The translations under genes and the position numbers were made by a program. A stretch of DNA of 30,765 nt from an uncultured Bacilli bacterium (GTDB taxonomy: Bacteria; Bacillota_I; Bacilli_A; RF39; UBA660), in the NCBI GenBank assembly GCA_934098665.1, contig CAKOOO010000010.1:1-30765 (forward strand), written 5' to 3'. Under the pieces are notes generated by a model. The model did not search any database. It saw only the letters and a program-made list of their open reading frames with translations, and was not told the origin of the DNA. Positions 15,394-23,302 of this stretch are shown here, one piece after another (positions within the stretch are counted from its first letter, which is position 1; each line of letters begins with the position of its first letter).

Positions 15394-15777
15394 TTATTTC
15401 CTCTTTTTATTCTTTCCGTTAGTTTTTTTACTCTTTTTTCTTTTTACAGTTTTCTTTTTAGTAGGCCCTTTACCTTTATATCTTACATTTGTATTATTAG
15501 TTTTCTTTTTAACATTCGTTTTTTTATTATTAGTTTCTTTTTTAACTGGTTTGTTTTTAGTTTCTTTTGCTTTAACTTCTTTTTTATTAGTTTCTTTTTT
15601 ATTAGTTTCTTTTTCTTTCTTACTTGCTTCTTTAATACTTTTATCCATTTCTAAAAGCATTTTATCTTTCTTTTCTTTTTGATACCATAAAACAAGTCCT
15701 ATTGTAATAAGAACTATTAAATAACATGAAATTAATGCTACAAAAACTATATCAATTGGATCAAAAACTCTATTCAT
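15394..15777 (-). CDS. Single-pass membrane protein with a Lys-rich tail
   Basis: The product has one hydrophobic segment at about residues 8-32 (VFVALISCYLIVLITIGLVL). An almost pure Lys/Thr/Asn low-complexity tail follows and ends KKTNGKNKKRK. It is the first gene of the operon running to 14003. I choose the second ATG (15777), since AAGGG lies 6 nt before it; the first ATG at 15783 overlaps that site. The tail probably sits in the cytoplasm and could bind nucleic acid or anionic polymers, but nothing shows a specific role. The gap to the divergent suf genes (15784-15914) should hold both promoters. TAAAAT at 15891-15896 is a possible forward -10. Confidence 0.7.
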   Translation of the reverse strand: MNRVFDPIDIVFVALISCYLIVLITIGLVLWYQKEKKDKMLLEMDKSIKEASKKEKETNKKETNKKEVKAKETKNKPVKKETNNKKTNVKKKTNNTNVRYKGKGPTKKKTVKRKKSKKTNGKNKKRK

Positions 15778-15914
15778 AATCATCCCTTAAATAAATTATA
15801 TTATAAATTAAATAAAATATAAAGAACTAATCAGTAATTTTACATGAAAAATTGTTAATTTTTATACTTTAAATTAGGCTAAAAATGGGTTAAAATAGTG
15901 ATGTGGAGGAAAGT

Positions 15915-16667
15915 ATGTTTAAAATAAATAATTTAACTGTATATATAGAGGATAAAAAAATACTTGATGATTTATCACTTACTTTAGGTGATGGAGAAAT
16001 TCATGTAATAATGGGTAAAAATGGAATAGGAAAAAGTAGCCTTTGTAAAGTTATAATGGGCTATCCTGGATATAAAGTAAATGGAAATATATCTTATAAT
16101 GGAAAAGATTTACTTAAATTAAATACATTTGAAATAGCTCAAAGTGGTGTAATGCTTATTAGTCAAAATCCTCCGGCTATCGAAGGGGTTACAAATGCTG
16201 AGGCATTAAGAGCTGCTTTAAGAGAAAAAACTAAGGAAAATATTGATATATTTAAGTTTAATAAAGAAATGGAAAATATTTGTGATAAATTAAATTTAGA
16301 TAAATCTTTTATTCATAAAGAAATAAATGTTGGTGCCTCTGGAGGGGAAAGAAAAAAAATTGAACTTCTTCATATGGGAATATTAAAACCAAGTTTTATC
16401 ATTTTAGATGAAATTGACTCAGGACTTGATGTAGATGCCTTAAAAGTAGTATCAAATTATATAACTAATTATTATAAAGAGTATAAGCCAACAATACTTA
16501 TGATTACTCATCATAGTAATATAACTGATTTAATTAAACCTAATTATGTTCATATTTTAGATAATGGTATAATAGTTAAAACTGGGGATTATCATTTAGC
16601 TAAAAATATTGAAAAAGAGGGTTTTAATGAGGCAAATATTATAAGTAAGGAAGAAGAAAATGAATAA
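15915..16667 (+). CDS. sufC: SUF Fe-S assembly ATPase SufC
   Basis: SufC is the ABC-type ATPase of the SUF scaffold, which builds Fe-S clusters in the cytoplasm. Walker A is GKNGIGKSS (about residues 34-42), the signature is GASGGERKK, Walker B is FIILDEIDSGLD, and the H-loop is in MITHHSNI. The Ile in place of Cys/Ser before GKS is a mild variation. GGAGGA before the ATG at 15915 supports that start over the in-frame GTG at 15903. It overlaps the sufD-like gene by 8 nt. Confidence 0.95.
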   Translation: MFKINNLTVYIEDKKILDDLSLTLGDGEIHVIMGKNGIGKSSLCKVIMGYPGYKVNGNISYNGKDLLKLNTFEIAQSGVMLISQNPPAIEGVTNAEALRAALREKTKENIDIFKFNKEMENICDKLNLDKSFIHKEINVGASGGERKKIELLHMGILKPSFIILDEIDSGLDVDALKVVSNYITNYYKEYKPTILMITHHSNITDLIKPNYVHILDNGIIVKTGDYHLAKNIEKEGFNEANIISKEEENE

Positions 16668-17238
16668 TATAGTAATGGATAATATTATAAATATTTTTGA
16701 CAATAATAAATCTATTAATTTAACTATAGATAATGATACCACTTTAAATATATATGCAAATAGTGATGAAGGAAGAAATATTGATATTATCCAAAATAAC
16801 AATTCTAAACTTATAATAAACTATGTAAGTGTTACAAATTGTGATATATTAACAAATATAAATGTTAAAATAATTGGTTCAAATAATAAATGTGTAATAA
16901 ATTATCATGTACTTGGGAGTAGTGGTTTTAATAAATCAAAAGTATGCGTAAAAACTTTAAATAATACTAAAAATAATGAAATTATAGAAAATTTAAAAGG
17001 TTTATGTGATGGGGGTAATATTTTAATAGAACCTATACTTGAAACTGATACAAATGATGTTACAGCATCACATTTTGTTACTATAGGTAGCTTTAATAAA
17101 GAAGATTTAATTTATTTAAATAGTTTAGGATTAAATGAAGAAACTAGTAAAAAAATACTTAAAAAAAGTTTTAAGTTAAATATATTTAGTGATAACATAA
17201 AAAAAGTTATAAAAGAAAGGGAGGGTAATGATGAATAG
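16660..17238 (+). CDS. sufD: Short SufD/SufB-family scaffold protein
   Basis: The 192-residue product matches only the C-terminal core of SufD/SufB. The beta-helix part is an Asn-rich run of short strands. The end carries PILETDTNDVTASHFVTIGSF, YLNSLGLNEETSKKILKKSF, as in SufD (the His of ASH is the conserved interface residue). Normal SufD and SufB have about 430-470 residues, so more than half is missing, with no sign of a frameshift or lost start. The Cys at about residue 123 does not align with the catalytic Cys of SufB by my alignment. It lies between sufC and sufS with overlapping ends, so it is expressed as part of the SUF unit. Confidence 0.8.
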   Translation: MNNIVMDNIINIFDNNKSINLTIDNDTTLNIYANSDEGRNIDIIQNNNSKLIINYVSVTNCDILTNINVKIIGSNNKCVINYHVLGSSGFNKSKVCVKTLNNTKNNEIIENLKGLCDGGNILIEPILETDTNDVTASHFVTIGSFNKEDLIYLNSLGLNEETSKKILKKSFKLNIFSDNIKKVIKEREGNDE

Positions 17239-18427
17239 AGAAGACTTTCCAATGCTTAATAAAGATATAATTTATTTTGATAATAGTGCCACTAGTTTAA
17301 AACCCAAATGTGTTATAGATAAAATAACGGAATATTATGAAAATTATAGTGCTAATGCCCACAGAGGTGATTATGATATATCTTTTAAAGTTGATAGTTT
17401 ATATGAAGAAACTAGAGAAAATGTAAAAAATTTTATTAATGCAAAATATAATGAAGAAATTATTTTTACATCAGGAACTACAGAAAGTTTAAATATGATA
17501 GCAAGTGGTTTTTTTGCTCTTTTAATAGATGAGGGTGATGAAATTTTAATAACTACATCAGAACATGCTTCAAATGTACTTCCTTGGTTTAGACTTGAAA
17601 ATGAAAAAGGTGCAATAGTTAAATATATTGATTTAGATGAAAACTATCATGTAACACTTCAAAATGTTAAAAATGCAATTACACCAAGAACTAAAATTAT
17701 TTCTCTTGCTTATATAACAAATGTTATTGGTGATGTAAGACCTATCAAAGAAATATGTAAGCTTGCTCAAAGTTTAAACATTTTTACAGTCATAGATGCT
17801 GCTCAAAGTGCACCACATATTAAAATGGATGTTCAAGATTTAGGGTGCGATTTTATGGCATTTTCAGCACATAAAATGTTAGGACCTACAGGTGTTGGTG
17901 TACTTTATGGTAAAAAAGAATTATTAAATGAACTTAATCCTATTAATTTAGGTGGTGGTATGAATGAGTCTTTTGATAATCCAAAGGCAATATTTTTAAA
18001 GGACCTTCCATATCGTTTAGAAGCTGGAACGCCAAATATTGCAGGTGTAATAGGTTTTAATGAAGCAATTAAATATTTAAATAAAATAGGTATGGATAAA
18101 ATTTCTCAAAAAGAGTTAGAACTTAAAAATTATTTACTTGAAAAAATGATTAAAATAAGTTTTATAGATATAATAAACGTCGAGTGTGATAGTGCTATTA
18201 TTGCCTTTAATGTTGATGATATATTTTCTCAAGATGTCGCATTTTATTTAAACAAATATAATATATGTGTTAGAGCGGGTAATCACTGTGCAAAAATACT
18301 AAAAAATGCCACTAAAGTTAATAATACAATAAGGGTAAGTTTATATTTTTATAATACAGAAAAAGAAATTGATGAATTTATAGAACTTATTTCTAATAAA
18401 GATAAAATATTAAAGGAGATGTTTTAA
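17228..18427 (+). CDS. sufS: SUF cysteine desulfurase SufS
   Basis: SufS takes sulphur from cysteine using PLP and passes it to SufU. The 399-residue product shows YFDNSATSLKP, HRGDYDIS, EHASNVLPW, the PLP lysine in AFSAHKMLGPTGVGVLYGK and the active-site Cys in RAGNHCAK on a short loop, as in group II desulfurases. The start ATGATG overlaps the stop of the sufD-like gene, and the stop overlaps the ATG of sufU. Length is normal. Confidence 0.96.
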   Translation: MMNREDFPMLNKDIIYFDNSATSLKPKCVIDKITEYYENYSANAHRGDYDISFKVDSLYEETRENVKNFINAKYNEEIIFTSGTTESLNMIASGFFALLIDEGDEILITTSEHASNVLPWFRLENEKGAIVKYIDLDENYHVTLQNVKNAITPRTKIISLAYITNVIGDVRPIKEICKLAQSLNIFTVIDAAQSAPHIKMDVQDLGCDFMAFSAHKMLGPTGVGVLYGKKELLNELNPINLGGGMNESFDNPKAIFLKDLPYRLEAGTPNIAGVIGFNEAIKYLNKIGMDKISQKELELKNYLLEKMIKISFIDIINVECDSAIIAFNVDDIFSQDVAFYLNKYNICVRAGNHCAKILKNATKVNNTIRVSLYFYNTEKEIDEFIELISNKDKILKEMF

Positions 18428-18846
18428 TGGATGCTGAAGTAAAAAGAGAAATAATTATGGAGCATTATCAAAACCCACTTAACAAAGATAAAATTATAGG
18501 CGAAGGCTATGAAAAAGTAAATAGTGCAAATTCATCTTGCATAGATAACATAGATATCTATATTTTAATAAAAGATAATATTATAAAGGATATTTGTTTT
18601 ACAGGTGAAGCGTGTGCAATAAGTATTTCCTCAACATCAATTATGATAAAAAATTTAATTGGTAAAACAGTTGATGAAGCTAAAAATTATATAAATAATT
18701 TTATGAATATGGTTAATGAAAAAAAGTATGATAAAACATTACTTAATGAAGGATTAGTTTATGAAGATATATATAAACAATCCTCAAGAAAAACTTGCGC
18801 TTTGCTTCCATATAGTGGTATATTAAAAGTACTAGAAAAATATTAA
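18427..18846 (+). CDS. sufU: Sulphur-transfer protein SufU
   Basis: SufU is a zinc-dependent sulphur acceptor for SufS in Gram-positive bacteria. The 139-residue product has IMEHYQNPLNKDKI, SSCIDNIDIYI with the first Cys and a nearby Asp, GEACAISISSTSIMI with the second, and RKTCALLPYSGI with the third. These three cysteines and the Asp make the zinc site. It shares one base with the end of sufS (TAATG). The next gene in line would often be sufB; here it is an unrelated AAA+-like gene. Confidence 0.93.
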   Translation: MDAEVKREIIMEHYQNPLNKDKIIGEGYEKVNSANSSCIDNIDIYILIKDNIIKDICFTGEACAISISSTSIMIKNLIGKTVDEAKNYINNFMNMVNEKKYDKTLLNEGLVYEDIYKQSSRKTCALLPYSGILKVLEKY

Positions 18847-18891
18847 GAATAAAATATGGTTGACTATTCTTGTGATAAGAAAAGGATAGGT

Positions 18892-20124
18892 ATGGAAAAA
18901 AAATTACAAATTGGCGTTATTTTAGAAAGAAAGGAAAATATTTATTATCCAAAAGAAACTGTAGTTGGTTTTTTTGACGAAGAAAAATTAAAATTTATTT
19001 CAAGTGATAAAGAGTATAGTATAATTACTTCGAAAGATGAAAAAATTGTTTCTTTTATATTTGATATTAATCAGCTTATGAAACTTTATAATCTTTCTTT
19101 TGAAGAATTTTCTAAAAAATATTTCGAAGATATAAAAAATTATTTGATTATTGAAAATGAAGATGATATTAAATATTTTTATAAAGGAGAAAATCCAACG
19201 GTACTTGAACCAAATGAATTTGCAAACCATTTTATAAATGTATTTATTAATAAAAAGCAAGATGAATATTTTGATATCAATACAAGTAAAGAGTTATGTG
19301 CAAATTTATATAACAAAGTATTTATGCAACCCGAAGCAATAAAAAAATTAGTTGTAGGAATTTCAACTCATTATATGGATACCGAAGGTATTAAAAAAAG
19401 TAATATTATTATTGATGGTAAAAAAGGTTCATTTCAAAATGAAATTGTCTCTGTTTTAAAGGACACTTTGCCATGTGAAGTTCATTATGAAGATTTAAGT
19501 AATGAAAACTTTGACTTTGATGCATTATTTTTTAAACTTTCAATCTCTAATAGTGAACTTAACTCTACATTAATTTTAGACAATGCTGAAAGTCTTTTAT
19601 TTAATCCAAATAGTTATATTTCTTCTTCAAGTGAGAATACTTTAAGAGATTTAATGATGGGTGTTGATTATAAAATAATGACTGATTCAGGAATAGTTAA
19701 TTATCCCACAAAAGATTTACTTATAATTATTATGGGTGATTTTTCTAAAAAAGTTAAAAGTGGTTATAATTCATATTTTAATGGAGTTCCCGAAAAACTA
19801 TCTAATTTAACTAATTATAATATAAAACTAAAACCGATGGATAAAGATATGATCCTTTTAAAATTATGTCATCCTGAAAATGGACTTATTCCATACTATA
19901 TGAATTTCTTTGCAGATTATGACATTAATTTAACTGTAAGTAATACATTTATCGAAGAGATATGCAATAAAGTGTTAAATGAAAAAAATGCTAATTTAGA
20001 TAAAATTGTTTCAACCGCTTTTGAAGAAGCAATATTTGAGCTTCTTACAAGTGATGATAAATTCACAAATTTACATGTTAATAAAAGAGTATTAACAAAT
20101 AATAAAAATTATAAATTAAGATAA
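18892..20124 (+). CDS. ClpX-like AAA+ protein with degenerate ATPase motifs
   Basis: The 410-residue product has an N-terminal region (1-130) I cannot place, then a domain with the order of ClpX. LYNKVFMQPEAIKKLVVGIS resembles the ClpX segment DYVIGQ..AKK.LA. NIIIDGKKGSFQNEIVSVL sits where NILLIGPTGSGKT belongs. STLILDNAESLL stands at Walker B. LRDLMMGVDYKIM, KDLLIIIMGDFSKK and a C-terminal lid follow. Walker A (176-183) has lost the Gly-Lys-Thr, Walker B reads Asp-Asn, and the sensor-2 Arg region reads NANLDK. ATP use is therefore unlikely. AAGGA five nt before the ATG at 18892 favours that start over ATG 18856. It is 45 nt after sufU with no terminator between. The family link rests on motif order by eye. 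Confidence 0.65.
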   Translation: MEKKLQIGVILERKENIYYPKETVVGFFDEEKLKFISSDKEYSIITSKDEKIVSFIFDINQLMKLYNLSFEEFSKKYFEDIKNYLIIENEDDIKYFYKGENPTVLEPNEFANHFINVFINKKQDEYFDINTSKELCANLYNKVFMQPEAIKKLVVGISTHYMDTEGIKKSNIIIDGKKGSFQNEIVSVLKDTLPCEVHYEDLSNENFDFDALFFKLSISNSELNSTLILDNAESLLFNPNSYISSSSENTLRDLMMGVDYKIMTDSGIVNYPTKDLLIIIMGDFSKKVKSGYNSYFNGVPEKLSNLTNYNIKLKPMDKDMILLKLCHPENGLIPYYMNFFADYDINLTVSNTFIEEICNKVLNEKNANLDKIVSTAFEEAIFELLTSDDKFTNLHVNKRVLTNNKNYKLR

Positions 20125-20133
20125 TACGCTTTA

Positions 20134-20162
20134 TTGACTATAAGTAAAAAAAATGCTATATT
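20134..20162 (+). promoter_or_regulatory. Promoter of a convergent small RNA
   Basis: TTGACT (20134-20139), a 17-nt spacer and TATATT (20157-20162) make a strong sigma-A promoter. It faces no ORF and leads into a structured RNA that ends in a terminator at 20286. Confidence 0.8.
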
Positions 20163-20168
20163 AAGTAT

Positions 20169-20286
20169 GTAAGAAAACTTCTTACATATAATAAAAAAAG
20201 GAAGCATTCGTAACTTGCATTGCGAGCGCTACCACATAATGGTTGCGCTTTAATCTACATGCAAATATAGATTAAGGCGTTTTTTT
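20169..20286 (+). ncRNA. Structured small RNA, candidate type I antitoxin
   Basis: About 118 nt from the predicted +1 to a T run. It has three hairpins. The first, at the 5' end, starts just before the estimated +1 and pairs TATGTAAGAA with TTCTTACATA (20166-20175/20179-20188). The second pairs GCGCTACCA with TGGTTGCGC with one mismatch (20226-20248). The third is the terminator, CGCTTTAATCTA against TAGATTAAGGCG, which overlaps the base of the second. No ORF of note lies inside. It converges on the toxin-like gene at 20285-20368 and would pair with the 3' part of that mRNA, as RatA and SR4 do with txpA and bsrG in B. subtilis. The antisense role is inferred from layout. Confidence 0.6.
20246..20286 (+). 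terminator. Terminator of the small RNA
   Basis: A 12-bp stem (20246-20257 with 20268-20279, one G-U) closes a 10-nt loop and is followed by seven T (20280-20286). The stop codon of the convergent peptide gene falls in this T run. Confidence 0.9.
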
Positions 20287-20368
20287 ATTTTAATATTAAG
20301 CATAAGATGCATGCACAAAGTAGTAAAATAATTATCTGCTGTATAGCATCGTGAGTTTTTTTAGTCAT
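20285..20368 (-). CDS. 27-residue hydrophobic peptide, candidate type I toxin
   Basis: From ATG 20368-20366 to TAA 20287-20285 the peptide starts MTKKTHDAIQQ and continues as one hydrophobic helix (about residues 9-26, rich in Ile, Leu and Cys: IIILLLCAC), ending in Lys. A perfect AGGAGGTGG ribosome site lies 8 nt before the ATG, and a matching promoter stands at 20441-20469. This charged-start, single-helix design resembles type I toxins and the holin-like toxin group of Bacillota. The 3' end of its mRNA must run into the small RNA on the other strand. Toxicity is not shown by the sequence; a small membrane peptide with another role is the main alternative. Confidence 0.6.
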   Translation of the reverse strand: MTKKTHDAIQQIIILLLCACILCLILK

Positions 20369-20440
20369 TTAGACCACCTCCTCATCATTTTATTGATTTG
20401 AAAAGTGGTAATGCCCGCTTTACTTTTGCTTCCAATTGTA

Positions 20441-20469
20441 ATGATAACAAGAAGTAAATTTAAAATCAA
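20441..20469 (-). promoter_or_regulatory. Promoter of the peptide gene
   Basis: On the reverse strand TTGATT (20469-20464), a 17-nt spacer and TATCAT (20446-20441). It predicts a 5' leader of about 65 nt before the ATG, long enough for the folded, poorly translated leaders typical of type I toxin mRNAs. The stretch 20470-20531 holds nothing else I can support. Confidence 0.7.
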
Positions 20470-20531
20470 TATGTTATACATAAATTTGATATATATTTTT
20501 AAAAAGCGAAAAAAAATTTAAAATTTTTTAG

Positions 20532-20561
20532 TTGAAATAATGCGTTTTCTTGTGTTATAAT
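20532..20561 (+). promoter_or_regulatory. Promoter of the valS T-box transcript
   Basis: TTGAAA (20532-20537), an 18-nt spacer and a perfect TATAAT (20556-20561), about 20 nt before the first T-box stem. Confidence 0.75.
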
Positions 20562-20580
20562 AAGTCTGTAAAAACGTTAT

Positions 20581-20776
20581 GCAAGAGGAGTAGTTTAATT
20601 ATTTTATTAGAGAGGAAAAGTAGTATGCTGAAAGCTTTTCTTAAACCCTGATTAAATGAAGTAGCTTGCTAGTTGCCTATTTAAGTAAATAGAGTAGGCT
20701 GTAAGTCCGCATTAAGGATAAAAAGTTAAATTAAAGGTGGTACCGTGCTTTGCACCCTTTTGTACGACCTTTTTTT
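20581..20776 (+). promoter_or_regulatory. T-box riboswitch of valS
   Basis: T-box leaders sense uncharged tRNA and allow readthrough of a terminator. Stem I is closed by GCAAG (20581-20585) and CTTGC (20665-20669). The triplet GTA at 20661-20663, just before the closing strand, is a good specifier candidate and codes for Val. The T-box core AAAGGTGGTACCGTG (20733-20747) would pair with a tRNA acceptor end in the antiterminator. The competing terminator pairs 20733-20743 with 20762-20772 and ends in a T run. valS starts right after it. Confidence 0.92.
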
Positions 20777-20789
20777 ATTGGAGGTAAAT

Positions 20790-23291
20790 ATGGAAACAAA
20801 ATATGATTTTAATTTAGTTGAAAAAGGAAAATATGAGTTTTGGCTTAATAATAAATCTTTTTTAGCGGGAAATGATAAGAGTAAAAGACCATTTGCAATT
20901 GTTATTCCACCACCAAATGTAACCGGAAATTTACATATTGGTCATGCATGGGATACCACCATACAAGATATAATTATTAGGTATAAAAGGCTTTGTGGTT
21001 TTGATGCCCTATGGGTTCCTGGTATGGACCATGCAGGTATAGCAACGCAAGCAAAGGTTGATGATAAACTTTCGAAAATGGGAATTAATCCAAGAACACT
21101 TTCTAGAGAAGAATGGCTTAAATATGCATGGGCTTGGAAAGATGAATATGCAAATAATATTCATAATCAATGGGCTAAACTTGGTCTTGCACTTGATTAT
21201 TCACGTGAAAGATTTACTTTAGATGAAGGCTTATCTAAAGCTGTAAGAAAAGTTTTTGTGGACCTTTATAATAAAGGATTAATTTATCGTGGATATAGAA
21301 TTATTAACTGGGACCCAAAAGCACAAACAGCCCTTTCCAATGAAGAAGTTATTTATAAAGATGTAAAAAGTTATTTTTACCATATAAAATATGTAATCGA
21401 GGGGACTAGCAAATATTTAGATGTAGCTACTACAAGACCTGAAACTTTATTCGGTGATACTGCAGTTGCGGTTAATCCAAAAGATGAAAGATACAAAGAT
21501 TTAATAGGTAAAAATGTAGTGCTTCCAATAGTTAAAAGATTAATACCTATTATTGGTGATGAACATGCAGACCCAGAGTTTGGAACAGGATGTGTAAAAA
21601 TAACTCCAGCACATGATCCAAATGATTATGAAGTTGGTAAAAGACATAATTTAAAAGAAATTATATGTATTAATCCTGATGCGACAATGAATGAAAATGC
21701 AGGTAAATATGAAGGTTTATCTAGAGAAGATGCAAGAGAAAAACTTGTTAATGATTTAGAAAAAGAAGGCTTACTTTTATCAAAAGAGGAAATTACTCAT
21801 AGCGTTGGTCATTCTGAAAGAACTGGCGTTATGGTTGAACCTTATCTTTCTTCACAATGGTTTGTTAAAATGCGCCCTTTAGCGGACCGAGTACTTGAAA
21901 ATCAAAAAAATAAAGATACTAAAGTTAATTTTGTCCCAAAAAGATATGAAAAAACAATGAATCATTGGATGGAAATTACTTATGACTGGTGTATATCTCG
22001 TCAACTATGGTGGGGTCATAGAATTCCAGCATGGTATAAAGGAAAAGAAATTTATGTAGGTGAAACTGCTCCATCTGGTGATGGTTGGGTTCAAGATGAA
22101 GATGTTCTTGATACATGGTTTTCATCAGCATTATGGCCTTTTTCTACACTTGGATGGCCTGAAAATACTAGCGATTTAGAAAGATATTTTCCAAATAATG
22201 TACTTGTAACTGGATATGATATTATTCCATTTTGGGTAAATCGTATGACATTTCAGTCACTTGAATTTATGGGTAAACGTCCATTTAAGGACTGTTTAAT
22301 TCATGGACTTATTCGTGATAAACAAGGACGAAAAATGAGTAAAAGTTTAGGAAATGGTGTTGACCCTATTGAAGTAATAAATAAATATGGATGTGATTCA
22401 TTAAGATTATTTTTAACTACAAATTCTGCACCAGGAATGGATTTACGTTATGATGAAGATAAAGTCGCAGCATCATGGAATTTTATTAATAAACTATGGA
22501 ATGCCTCAAGATATGTAATAATGAATACAAGTAGTCTAAATAATTTAGATAGCCATGATTATAACATGTATGATAAATGGATTTTAACTAAATATAATAA
22601 TGTTATTAAAACAGTTTCTAAATACATGGATAAATATGAATTTCATAATGCATTTAGTACTTTGTATTCATTTATATGGGATGATTATTGTTCATCATAT
22701 ATTGAAATATCTAAAATATATTTAAATGATACTTCAAAAACAGTACTTTTAAATATTTTAACAGGCATTATAAAAATGCTTCATCCATTTATTCCATTTG
22801 TTACCGAAGAAATATATCAAAATTTAACTTTTAAAGAAAGCAAATTAATTTTAGAAAGCTCTTATCCAGTATTTAATAAAAAAGAGATTTTTGATATAAA
22901 AGAAGTAGAAAACATTTTAAAGGATATAACATTACTTCGTAATTTTAAAGCAGAAAATAATATAATAAATAGTGATGCAGTTAAAATAGAATATTTATTT
23001 GATGAGAAATTATATGATGGTTTAATAAAATTTAAAAATAAAAAAGAAAGTATTGATAACTTTATTAAATATGAGTCAAAATATGCTATTTTATATTTTG
23101 AGGTAAATGATAAAACCTCTAAAGAGGATATTCAAAAAGAAATAAAAGAACTTGAAAATTCTATAATTAAGAGAAAGAATCTTTTAGCAAATGAAAACTT
23201 TGTTTCTCGTGCACCAGAAAATATTGTAACAAATGAAAAACAAAAACTAGCTGAGGAAGAAGAAAAACTTGTAAAATTAAAAGCTGATTAA
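20790..23291 (+). CDS. valS: Valyl-tRNA synthetase
   Basis: It charges tRNA-Val. The 833-residue class I enzyme has HIGH at about 49-52 (TGNLHIGHAWD) and KMSKS near 515-519 (GRKMSKSLGNG). The editing domain includes TTRPETLFGDTAVAVNP and FGTGCVKITPAHDPNDYEVG. A C-terminal coiled coil (IQKEIKELENSIIKRKNLL) is typical of ValS. The frame opens upstream at 20745, but that part lies in the T-box terminator; GGAGG six nt before the ATG at 20790 fixes the start. Expression should follow valine-tRNA charging through the T-box. Its last codons lie in a palindrome shared with the convergent integrase gene. Confidence 0.97.
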   Translation: METKYDFNLVEKGKYEFWLNNKSFLAGNDKSKRPFAIVIPPPNVTGNLHIGHAWDTTIQDIIIRYKRLCGFDALWVPGMDHAGIATQAKVDDKLSKMGINPRTLSREEWLKYAWAWKDEYANNIHNQWAKLGLALDYSRERFTLDEGLSKAVRKVFVDLYNKGLIYRGYRIINWDPKAQTALSNEEVIYKDVKSYFYHIKYVIEGTSKYLDVATTRPETLFGDTAVAVNPKDERYKDLIGKNVVLPIVKRLIPIIGDEHADPEFGTGCVKITPAHDPNDYEVGKRHNLKEIICINPDATMNENAGKYEGLSREDAREKLVNDLEKEGLLLSKEEITHSVGHSERTGVMVEPYLSSQWFVKMRPLADRVLENQKNKDTKVNFVPKRYEKTMNHWMEITYDWCISRQLWWGHRIPAWYKGKEIYVGETAPSGDGWVQDEDVLDTWFSSALWPFSTLGWPENTSDLERYFPNNVLVTGYDIIPFWVNRMTFQSLEFMGKRPFKDCLIHGLIRDKQGRKMSKSLGNGVDPIEVINKYGCDSLRLFLTTNSAPGMDLRYDEDKVAASWNFINKLWNASRYVIMNTSSLNNLDSHDYNMYDKWILTKYNNVIKTVSKYMDKYEFHNAFSTLYSFIWDDYCSSYIEISKIYLNDTSKTVLLNILTGIIKMLHPFIPFVTEEIYQNLTFKESKLILESSYPVFNKKEIFDIKEVENILKDITLLRNFKAENNIINSDAVKIEYLFDEKLYDGLIKFKNKKESIDNFIKYESKYAILYFEVNDKTSKEDIQKEIKELENSIIKRKNLLANENFVSRAPENIVTNEKQKLAEEEEKLVKLKAD

Positions 23292-23302
23292 TCAGCTTTT
23301 TT
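23279..23302. terminator. Palindrome shared by the ends of valS and the integrase gene
   Basis: A 22-bp perfect palindrome (23279-23300) contains both stop codons, overlapping as TTAA. RNA from either strand forms a 9-bp stem AAAAGCTGA/TCAGCTTTT with a TTAA loop. On the forward strand six T follow, giving a good terminator. In the other direction the T run is shorter. Confidence 0.8.

Noticed and set aside
15400..15660. Short tandem repeats in the Lys-rich gene as a CRISPR-like array
   Set aside because: The repeats are in-frame Lys/Thr/Asn codons with irregular spacing and no unique spacers.
18859..18888. Separate promoter with TTGACT before the ClpX-like gene
   Set aside because: No acceptable -10 is found 16-18 nt downstream, so readthrough from suf is the simpler view.
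18856..18892. Longer start for the ClpX-like gene
   Set aside because: No ribosome site precedes ATG 18856, whereas AAGGA stands five bases before ATG 18892.
20191..20248. Possible SRP RNA or other housekeeping RNA in the structured RNA region
   Set aside because: GGAAG is present, but the conserved SRP helix 8 motif and its tetraloop are missing, and the layout with a convergent peptide fits a type I antitoxin better.
20745..20790. Upstream extension of valS
   Set aside because: It lies in the T-box antiterminator/terminator and the ATG at 20790 has a perfect GGAGG site.
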